From: Patiria miniata | Lineage: Eukaryota > Echinodermata > Asteroidea > Valvatida > Asterinidae | Direction of reading: 5' to 3' | DNA length: 64,000 bases | Assembly (NCBI RefSeq): GCF_015706575.1 | Contig: NW_024037051.1 | Location: 13,055,016-13,119,015, forward strand | The notes under the pieces: generated by a model | The model's input: only the letters and a program-made list of their open reading frames with translations | The model's database searches: none | What the model was told of the DNA's origin: nothing | Position numbers and translations under genes: made by a program | In this document: positions 55,440 through 64,000 of the stretch, piece by piece | Position numbering within the stretch: the stretch's first letter is position 1 | Layout of the letters: each line of letters begins with the position of its first letter

Positions 55440-57041
55440 AATGGTGGCAGCGGTGGGCGATATTGACGGGATTTTGGACCGACTGGAAATGACGGAAAGC
55501 ACAGCCGCAGATGAGATCGTGGACGCCATCAACGATGTCATCATTGACGTTCGGAAGGTGGGAGACTCCTTGGAGCGGCAGATTTGTGGATCAGCCCATT
55601 CCTTGGACAGAAGTAATCCACAGGCCACTGGAGCAGCAGTAGGTGTGCTGCAGAGGATCAAAAAAATGATCGCTGAATTGGAAGCGATGTACAGCTCCGA
55701 TGATTCTACCAGTGCGGATTAGGATGAAGATGAACGACGAGCAAGCCTGTTCAGCGGTCCGGGGGCAGAAGTTGATGTTAGGCCGGGTTGTCGCGTGAAT
55801 CGGGAGACCACGAGTAGGGAGGCCGCTGCGAGCGATGATAGCCCTGCTGTTGACGTGGAGCCCCGTCCCGTGATACTGGCGAGCATGGCGGCTGTCCATC
55901 GGATCGAGGTTCATGGATGCATCGACTTTTCCTGTCCTGATCCAACTGCTGCGGAGGACTTAAGCTGCACATCGATAGCTCCATCGTTGCTGACATCTCC
56001 ATCGATGCACACTGATCCACCGATGTGGACGGCTCCGCTGGTGCATGCCGATCAGCCGGAGTACGCTGAACTCATCGACCGCCGTACTGCCTGGACAGCA
56101 ACTCAGACCACGGACAATCGACCACAAGACACTGACCTTCATGTTCAGATGACGGCAACCGAGCCGGAGCGGCACTATCCCCCGGCGAAAGCAGCCCCGC
56201 TGGAGCAAGCAACGACATTGACTTTCAGACCGCAGGTGCACGTGACAGGGACAAGAACGGTATAAAGCCAACAGACTGCAGATCCGGCGATGCAGGACGC
56301 ATCAAAGAAGACGAGGCCAAAGGTACAGGGAGTACCACAGAAGACAGGATACCCGTTGATGCAGGGAGCATCAAAGGCTGGGAATCTGCCGGTGCAGGGT
56401 GCACCACAGAAGACGAGGCCGCCGGAGACGACAACAGTGCGTGGACAGACACCACGGAAGACAACGGGGCCAAAGCAAGGTTGGGGAGTCAACGACCAGA
56501 TGGCAGGAGTACAGCGATGTGACCTGTGTACTCGGCTGAAGACACTGAAGCTTGTGAAGTGCACCAAGGACAGAGACTGGAGAGAAGTTCTCTCTTGGAT
56601 GGATATTGTTTTGTGAAATAATGAGGACATAAAGGACAGTTTCCAAGTAAAGTGAACAAGAAAAAAACTGTAAAAGCATGTGTTGAAATTGTTGTAAGGT
56701 AGGCTAGTCGTCACGGTTTGTTGTATCATTGTTTGATTCTGTGCACCAGTCTGGGGACTATCATCAACGCTGATCAACTTCCATTGAGGACACCCATTGA
56801 TAAACAAAGTAAAGTGTTTGATTTTTCATGTTGTTTCTAAAATGTTCCCATGTTGAAGAGGTTGTCATCATGGATTGCTAGATTAATGTTTGATCTGAGT
56901 AACCATTTTGTGGACCAGATCAACGTTGCTCCACATCCTTTGAGGACACCCAATGTTGGGTTAAAGAAAAAAAGTTCATGTAAAATGTGTTGTTTATGTG
57001 CCCCTATTCAGGAGAATAGACCCAATTTAAGGAGGGGGTAG

Positions 57042-57466
57042 TGTAACGGACAGTCTATGCACACTGTTGTTGTCGTTGCTTTCTAGCACTAGTGCTCCGG
57101 CGGAGGGGCTCCGGCGGCGCGCACCTGACCTGGTTTTGGGTCTGGCTGGCAGCACGCTCTGGAAATAGGCTCTACAAATAGGTTTGCTAAGTGGGGTTCT
57201 TTTGTTCACTTTCGCGGGTAGGGCTTGGCTTGATTTCAGGGTTGGGTAAAGTTGCTACAATTGTATACATTTGTTCAGACTGTGTGAATGTCTATGCTGG
57301 GAATTGATCAGTTGCAGTTCTGGTAGCGGTGCGGCAAGTTGTCCGCAGACTCCGCTTGGCGAAATAAATGAGATCTTCCTTCAAGAATAGAAATCCCGTC
57401 TGTGTGTCCCCTTTTCTTGCGTTTGGCCGGATTTGGCGGACAAGAGCCCAGTAGGATCCCGCTACA
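57042..57466 (+). repeat. 3' LTR
   Basis: A direct copy of 55015-55439 of equal length, preceded by the purine tract at about 57030-57039. Confidence 0.85.
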
Positions 57467-57470
57467 GTAT

Positions 57471-58950
57471 ATACTCAATTTATATCGATAGTTTATTTTC
57501 CTGTTGTTGGATGTGTTCTGAGGGGCAATTGACTGCCTCAGCAGAAAATCCCCTCGAACACCATTTGTGACCTTGCCATGAGCTTGCTGGCCTGGTTTTC
57601 TCTTGGTAGTGCCACGCTGGACCAAACAAAACTTGGATGGTCAGAGTGACTGCATGTACATGCATATTGGCCATTTCTCTCCTTGCCACATCACCATTTT
57701 AACAAGCCAGTGCCGAGCAGGCGAGACTGTGCCTCTCCATCTCCTCCCATGATCTTGTTGGAAGCCGAGATATAATTTTGACATCTCGTTGAAAGCCGAG
57801 ATATATATTTAACATCCCGCAATTGGAGAATTTTGCTTTGTTTCATCGATCGATACGAATGTTGGCTCTCTGTTATAGGTGAGTTCACATTTTGTTTCCT
57901 TTTAATTTTTCTGAGTGCTGTGAAGTTTTATTGATTTGTCTCATTAATTTGAAAGTTCGGTATAATTTGGATTGATCAGAAATAAGCAGATTTTCATGAA
58001 ACCAATGATCCAATGAATCAATATTTTATGATTTTCTGAGAATTTCTGAATGGGACAATACACGAGGGGAGACAAACAGTACACGATAATTATATTTTGA
58101 GTTTTCTTTTAAGTCTAAAATTGTTTTATTAAGATGAACTCCCAAAGATTGATTGAGGTCATACATGATTTAATGATATCTTCCAGGACTTTGAGGAAGA
58201 CATGATAACTTTAAGTTAGTTGTTCCGATATTTACGACTGCTTTACTTTTTCAGCCATGATATAAAACATTGGATATGTTTCGCTTCGAATTTTGGTGTG
58301 TATGATAATTGACGATTGATTAGTTCTTTATAATTATATTATTGTAGAAGTAGGGTGCATTTTTTTTCTTGTTGATTATTCTGTTTGCATCAGTATAATA
58401 TGCCCAAGAATAAGAAAATTACCGTCCTTGGGTAATAAGTGAGAATCTTGAAAATTCTTCATAAGAATTAATTTCTTTACTGAAAAGTTTATGATCAACT
58501 TTGATGCTTCAGTTAATTACATGTATGTCCATTGTTTGGATATGATCAACACTTGCAAGTATAAGCTTTGGGTTGCGATAAAGATTGAGAGTACATTTAC
58601 TGTAATTTTATTAAAGATTTTGTTCCATGCTTTATCGGAGAAACAAAAACAATTTTCCTCCACCTGTAAAGTTGTGGGCAGCTTGTACGTCTCAAGACCA
58701 AATCAATTGAAAATGGCCTTGTGCAGTGGGACAGTGGCTGAGCCTGGTTTATTAGTCTGCAAGGGCAGATTGTTTCTGCTTATTGACAACTGATTTATTG
58801 TAAGAAAGGAGTTTTCCTGTCACCCTAGTTTATGGTAGTACTGAGGATGTTAAAACTCCATAATTTGATTATAAGGTCCGCCAGCATGTTGGTGAATATC
58901 AATTTTGATTATGGCGTGGACCTATGGAACGCCAAAGAGGCATTTAATGT
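57471..58950. other. Unassigned AT-rich sequence
   Basis: A short duplicated word TTGAAAGCCGAGATATA/TTGGAAGCCGAGATATA lies at 57758-57800. No gene or element was supported. Confidence 0.4.
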
Positions 58951-58959
58951 GATCATCGA

Positions 58960-59625
58960 ATCGGTGATGGACTTTTGCAATCGGTGATGGATATTCACGA
59001 TCGGTGATGGACTTTCGCGATCGGTGATGGACTTTTACTGGTGATGCATATATTCACGATCGGTGATGGACTTTCGCAATCGGTGATGGACTTTTACTGG
59101 TGATGCATATATTCACGATCGGTGATGAACTTTCGCGATCGGTGATGGACTTTTACTGGTGATGCATATATTCACGATCGGTGATGGACTTTCGCGATCG
59201 GTGATGGACTTTTACTGGTGATGCATATTCACGATCGGTGATGGACTTTCGCGATCGGTGATGGACTTTTACTGGTGATGCATATTCACGATCGGTGATG
59301 GACTTTCCCAATCGGTGATGGACTTTTACTGGTGATGCTTATTCACGATCGGTGATGGACTTTCGCAATCGGTGATGGACTTTTACTGGTGATGCATATT
59401 CACGATCGGTGATGGACTTTCCCAATCGGTGATGGACTTTTACTGGTGATGCTTATTCACGATCGGTGATGGACTTTCGCAATCGGTGATGGACTTTTAC
59501 TGGTGATGCATATTCACGATCGGTGATGGACTTTCGCAATCGGTGATGGACTTTTACTGGTGATGCTTATTCACGATCGGTGATGGACTTTCGCAATCGG
59601 TGATGGACTTTTACTCAACGACTGG
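58960..59625 (+). repeat. Minisatellite, 57-59-bp unit, about 11 copies
   Basis: Each unit is CGATCGGTGATGGACTTTCG, then a second GATGGACTTTTA half, then CTGGTGATGCATATTCA. So there is also a 20-bp sub-repeat (ATCGGTGATGGACTTT). Unit length drops from 59 to 57 bp along the array. A GGAACGCCAAAGAGGCATTT word flanks both sides (58924, 59711). Confidence 0.9.
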
Positions 59626-59636
59626 TCATCGCAGCT

Positions 59637-59790
59637 TTGATCACCGATCGCGAAAGATCATTACCGATCGCGAAAGTCCATCACCGATTAAATGCCGCTT
59701 TTGGCGAAACAGGAACGCCAAAGAGGCATTTAATGTGATCACCGAAACGGCGATGGACTTTCGCGACCGTCGCATCTGTGTGTTGCGTCG
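59637..59790. repeat. Inverted copies of the minisatellite motif
   Basis: Immediately after the array, the motif appears reversed (CGCGAAAGTCCATCACCGAT). The flank word with GCCAAAGAGGCATTTAATGT then returns in direct orientation. This is a short fold-back at the array edge. Confidence 0.7.
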
Positions 59791-59799
59791 TAATCATTT

Positions 59800-60750
59800 G
59801 CATGTATTATACTTATCTATGTTCCTTGCTCTTGAGCAAGTTAAATTTAATTGCAAATGCGCAGAGCCTTTATTTTGCTCTTCTGTTTTTTTAATACCTG
59901 TCGCGAAAATCTGATAAATTTTACTTCCACGTAACCGATGTAATTTTCGAACCATGGTGTGTGTGTTTGATAAGAGTTAAATTTAGATTAATCATTTTTA
60001 AGATTAGAAAATATTATCATTGTTTTTCCAAAGAGCAAGAAATGATTCGATGTGTACATTTTTGTAATGCAGCATGGTACTCAATCTGCTAAGACCACTG
60101 TGGGAAATAGAGCTAGCTCTATGGTTTGTGCCAGCCATGTCTTCTTTGGCAATCAATCACCTTGTCCCTTTAGCCCACGCAACAACACGTGCTTCAGGTC
60201 TCCACTTACCAGCTACCATTTTTTTTTTTACAGTCGTGGAATTGGGGCACGATCGAGGTCAATCATTTTTACATGGGGGCTCACAAATTGGGTGTTCCAC
60301 ATGCAAACGCGTTCCATGCACCAACTGACGTTCAGCAAAATAATGGAATCCTTTTCAATTTTAAGAACATACCTTTACATCATGTACATGATGTATAGGC
60401 TACAACGGTCTACAATCGAGCCGCAACTTCCGAGATCTTTTCGAGCTTGTCTTAAGCGGCCTTGTCAATTGTATAGTGTACAAACAGAACAGACATTCGC
60501 TATTTAACCCAATTGGTTACATTATTCTTTAACTAATGAATAATAAATTATTCACCGGTGTGCACAGTCTTTTTAAACATCGGAGTTATCAAAGGAAAAT
60601 ATTGAATAATGTATAAATAAAAACACACTAAAATTTTCCAATAGGAGTAAAACCGCAACAGTTACCTATGTACCGACAACCTAAACAAAGCTTAGTCTGC
60701 CCATGACGCCGGCAGCCTCCGTCGCCCAGAAATCACAGCATATTTAAGTT
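59800..60750. other. Unassigned sequence
   Basis: A 151-codon plus-strand frame (60052-60507) overlaps two others in different frames and shows no domain. I do not call it a gene. Confidence 0.35.
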
Positions 60751-60759
60751 GAAGAAAGT

Positions 60760-61185
60760 GTTTTTTTTTGGGGGGGGGGGGGGGGTTTGGCTGGGATATT
60801 TTCACCCACTTACTTTGATAATATAAAAAAAAACCTCTGCACCGATAGCAAAAGTCCATGCAAGGTTGGTCACCGATCGTGAAAGATGATCACCCATGGG
60901 CGTCACAAGGGGGGGGGGAGCACGGAGGCGCTCCCCCCCCCCGGAAAAGCCCCCCCCCCCCAAAAAAAAAAAAAAAGATGGGGGAAGAAGACAGAAAAAG
61001 GGGCGCGAAGTAATATTGTTTGAAAAATGCCCACCCTCGAAAAATGATAATCGTGAATATGCTGGAAAAATCCAGGTATTTCGGGGAGAAAAATGTTTTG
61101 CCCCTCTGCAAAAAATTTCGGCACAAATCACGGTGTTTTATAGCCACATTACCAATGATAGGGAAAACCGGTCGACTTATCAATT
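60760..61185. other. Homopolymer-rich segment with partial MITE ends
   Basis: G runs at 60770-60785 and 60911-60919 and C/A runs near 60935-60976. The word CATGGGCGTCACAAGGGGGGG near 60896 resembles a hAT-like non-autonomous element end. A motif related to the minisatellite (GTCACCGATCGTGAAAGATG) lies at 60870. No gene. Confidence 0.35.
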
Positions 61186-61189
61186 GTTA

Positions 61190-61720
61190 TGGTTATATTA
61201 ATAACGGCAACACCAAACCGTAGTGGGCAACAGCGGAGACTCAAAGCCACGACATACACAATATGCTTGACAATAAATGAAATATATGAACATGAGATAT
61301 GTGGCAATAATAACAACAAATGAAAATCATACTTGAATTACAAAAAAATAACTTCCCACATCATATAGCCTCGTGACACTTGAGAGCGCTACGGCAAGTA
61401 TCAAATTAGCCTAACAAAATAGAAAAACAAGGATTGAATGGTTTCATTTGCCCCATAAATATGAGGAGCAGGCTGTCTGTATCCTAAAAATTGCGAACAT
61501 TTTAATCCTTGTAATTGATATAGTCTCTTGAAACCTTGGAGCACTATAACTGGCGGATGTAAGGGGTGGTGGTGGAAAAACATTTGCAAGAAAAGTTCCT
61601 CTGTGTACTGTCCATCATGTGCTCGCTTAAGTGTGCTTAAGTGACCAGAGGGCCCCACATATCTAAACCAACATTGGCTATTAGATGAATTTATGATGAT
61701 GATGATGATGATGATGTGAT
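61190..61720. repeat. Diverged duplication, copy 1
   Basis: It matches 62975-63480 in the same orientation. Shared landmarks are CAGTAGTGGGCAACA-like, ACACAATATGCTTGACAATA, GAGGAGCAGGCTGTCTGTAT, GGCGGATGTAAGGGGTGGTG and CCAGAGGGCCCCACATATCT, ending at an ATG microsatellite (61691-61714). Copies differ by scattered substitutions and indels. Confidence 0.8.
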
Positions 61721-61789
61721 TGCATTCCTGTGCCCCCTGGATGCCTGCTCAGACCCCTCAATAACCCCGCCATATATGCTGTCTCCAAT

Positions 61790-62330
61790 GACCCACACAT
61801 CAATCATCATATTATGCAAAAACCTTTTATCACGTATTGGTAAAAAAATACTCGGACTCAAATTTAAGGACATGAGAAACACATTGCTGAGATGATTTTT
61901 TAAAGCTAATAGAAAATTATTCATGTTCAGGAAACTGAAAGAAACAGGTTTTACTCAAAGAACTTGTTACCCTATGTTAGACCAGTCCTAGCAAACGCAT
62001 CGCCGGTTTGGCACTCAAGCATTACACTCAAACAGACCAATCTAATTTAGTCGATCCAAAAGAGTTTGCCGTATTACTCTATCTCTGGATCACCTTTATG
62101 ATAGAGAACCACTATGTGTACAAACTTTGCTCTAGGTGCTTTTAAATCAGGCAAATTTAATGAGTGGTTTCCTCAATCAAAAGGTTGGCACACTATGAAT
62201 CTTAGATCGAGTAGAACACTCAAGGAGTATCCCAGTTCATCCAAGAGATTTCGAAATAGCCCAGACTCATCAATAGTTCAACATAGGATTTTCAAATGTA
62301 TACAATTTTAATTGCTATTATCCGAGTGTA
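61790..62330 (+). mobile_element. 3' end of a CR1/Jockey-like LINE
   Basis: Frames read the C-terminal region typical of these LINEs: YVRPVLANASPVWHSS, then a segment with NFALGAFKSGKFNEWFPQSK and HTMNLRSSRTLKEY, then a stop at about 62311. A degenerate AATAATAATGTT microsatellite (62480-62520) may be its tail. Frameshifts are present and the RT core is absent, so it is a 5'-truncated relic. Confidence 0.65.
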
Positions 62331-62529
62331 TATGTTTTTGAGAATAATGGATTGTTGTGCATTTTGTATGTGTTTCGATTTCTCGTGAAATGTGTTTATT
62401 TTTAATTCATTTTAATTTTTACTGTAAATCACTGTGCAATTTAGCTTCTGAGCTGCTTGATGGTGATAATCAACCCAAATAATAATAATGTTAATAATAA
62501 TGATAAAAAATAATAACTTATAATAACCC

Positions 62530-62970
62530 ATAATTGGCTATTTGGGGAACATTCCCATAAACTAGTGCACACATTTTTCCCCCAACTTTAATGACCCGTA
62601 ACTCCAATTTTACCTTAATTCGCCGGGTAATTTTTACTAATTCGACCACGAGCAATCGAGTCTATTTGCGACGATAATATTTGGACGCTAAAGTGTCTCT
62701 CGAAGGGTATAGGCCTATTATAAAACAAATCATTCTGTTCATGCCACATTCACAGAGGAGTGTTTTATTCCGGATACCTGTGATATGACATATACCGTTT
62801 GAATTGTTAATTGTTATGGTTATGTTAATATGGGCAACACCAAAGGCCCAAATCCACAGCGGCATACACTAACTGCAAACATTTCACGGACATTACAAAA
62901 AATGGAGTTCGCAAGTGAGAACGGACATATTATAAAACATATAACCGTATTAACACAATTTAGGGGCAAC
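62530..62970. repeat. Diverged repeat related to 63580-63830
   Basis: Words CCACATTCACAGAGGAGTGT, ATGGGCAACACCAAAGGCCC and CACAGCGGCATACAC recur at 63608-63720 and, more weakly, at 63810-63850. The units are about 130 bp and decayed. Confidence 0.6.
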
Positions 62971-62974
62971 ACCA

Positions 62975-63480
62975 GGCCCGACCAGTAGTGGGCAACACAA
63001 GAAACTCGAAGCCACGGCATACACAATATGCTTGACAATAAATGAAATACATGTAGGCCTATATGAAAATGAGATATATGTGGCAATAAATCATAACAAA
63101 TGCAAATTTAACTTGAATAACAAAAAAATAGCTTCCCACAGATGTACATTCAATCAGGAAAACATCGTAGCCTCGTGACACAGTGAGATCGCTACGTTTG
63201 CCCCATCAATATGAGGAGCAGGCTGTCTGTATCCTAAAAATTGCGAACATTTTAATCCTTGTAATTTGTATAGTCTCTTGAAACCTTGGAGCCTATAACT
63301 GGCGGATGTAAGGGGTGGTGGTGGAAACACATTTGCAAGGAAAGTTCCTCTGTGTACTGTCCATCATGTGCTCGCTTAAGTGTGCTTAAGTGACCAGAGG
63401 GCCCCACATATCTATACCAAGATTGGCTATTAGATGGATTTATGATGATGATGATGATGATGTGATTGCATGCCTGTGCC
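62975..63480. repeat. Diverged duplication, copy 2
   Basis: Second copy of 61190-61720, again ending at an ATG microsatellite (63441-63461). Confidence 0.8.
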
Positions 63481-63859
63481 CCCTGGATGCCTGGTCAGGC
63501 CCCCAATAACCCCACCATATGCTGTCTCCGATGGCCCACCCATCAATCATCAGGTGCAAAAAACTTTTTACCATTTATTGGATAAAAACAAATCATTGTG
63601 TTTATGCCACATCCACAGAGGAGTGTTTTTGTATTCCGGATACCATCGATTGGGCATTTACCGGTTGCAATATGGGCAGCACCAAAGCCCAAAGCCACAG
63701 CGGCATACACCAACAACAAACATTTTACGCACATTAATTTAAAAAAAATGCAGTTCACATATGAGAAAGACACTTTCAAACACAAAAACACCGTAAACAA
63801 ATATCACCGTCAGGGGCAACACGAGAAACCCTAAGCCACAGCGGCATGCACGTTCAATA

Positions 63860-64000
63860 ACTGATGCACTTTGGCGATCGATGATGGATTTTGCAATCGG
63901 TGATGGGACGTTGATCATTGGTCGCAAAAGTCCATCACCGATTGCAAAAGTCCATCACCGATTGCAAAGTTGATCACCGGTCGCGAAAGTCCATCACCGA
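63860..64000 (-). repeat. Minisatellite motif, inverted, running off the window
   Basis: At the end of the window the motif of 58960-59625 appears mostly in reverse orientation (AAAGTCCATCACCGATTGCA, three or more times). The array continues beyond 64000, so its size is unknown. Confidence 0.8.

Larger units (their letters stand above)
55015..57466 (+). mobile_element. Small LTR retrotransposon, non-autonomous
   Basis: A 2452-bp element with 425-bp LTRs (55015-55439 and 57042-57466) that begin TGTAAC and end CTACA, flanked by GTAT (55011-55014, 57467-57470). A purine-rich tract AAGGAGGGGG precedes the 3' LTR. The interior has short frames such as 55375-55722 that could be gag remnants, but no reverse transcriptase or integrase is visible. 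It is broken as an autonomous element. The LTRs agree at about 97% by eye, so it is fairly young. Confidence 0.85.

Noticed and set aside
56175-56807. 210-codon minus-strand ORF inside the LTR element
   Set aside because: Antisense to the element and overlapping frames on the other strand; Cys/Ser/Pro-rich composition without a domain.
58960-59625. CRISPR-like array
   Set aside because: The whole 57-59-bp unit repeats with no unique spacers, and the window is eukaryotic. This is a minisatellite.
60052-60507. 151-codon plus-strand ORF
   Set aside because: Three overlapping frames are open in the same stretch, composition is not protein-like and no domain is seen.

Overview
This is a eukaryotic, metazoan window with long introns, splice sites and very dense repeats. 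The most likely source is an echinoderm, probably a sea urchin: it holds a Ngaro tyrosine-recombinase retroelement with an SGNH-hydrolase ORF, an RTE-type LINE with a (TGA)n tail, a deuterostome SINE family, and frequent TAGGCCT strings. Species assignment is inference; amphioxus or another echinoderm is not excluded.

Host genes are few. The best supported is a seven-exon gene on the + strand (coding 5111-11555). Its splice phases all agree and predict a protein of about 1413 residues: a long low-complexity Ser/Thr/Glu-rich region with two coding tandem repeats, then a protein-kinase domain with the key catalytic residues in place. A CpG-rich segment with a CRE palindrome precedes it. Two smaller fragments are a C-terminal RING-finger exon (about 42894-43127, minus) and a two-exon farnesoic-acid-O-methyltransferase-like domain (50193-51615, plus).

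The centre of the window (about 13.97-29.87 kb) is one giant inverted-repeat (foldback) structure. Each end has a terminal inverted repeat of about 1.1 kb with a tRNA-like Pol III promoter module and a GC-rich, highly structured segment of about 300 bp that is identical by eye between the two ends. Inside lie long arrays of an AT-rich satellite (unit about 66-69 bp) that switch orientation near 16,985. A whole-looking, young Ngaro element (21371-28056; gag, RT-RNase H, tyrosine recombinase, SGNH hydrolase, split direct repeats A1-ORFs-B1-A2-B2) has inserted into the right satellite arm. The same satellite appears at 1.5-2.3 kb and 30.2-31.1 kb as part of a direct repeat of about 1.5 kb.

The right half (32-64 kb) is mostly small non-autonomous transposons and relics: four copies of one TWA-target MITE, two of a related MITE, hAT-like elements with 8-bp target duplications, two long DNA hairpins, a 665-bp TIR element, SINEs, LINE fragments, a broken Gypsy pol fragment and a small LTR element with 425-bp LTRs. 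The last 5 kb hold a 57-59-bp minisatellite, a diverged 0.5-kb duplication, and inverted copies of the minisatellite motif running off the window end.
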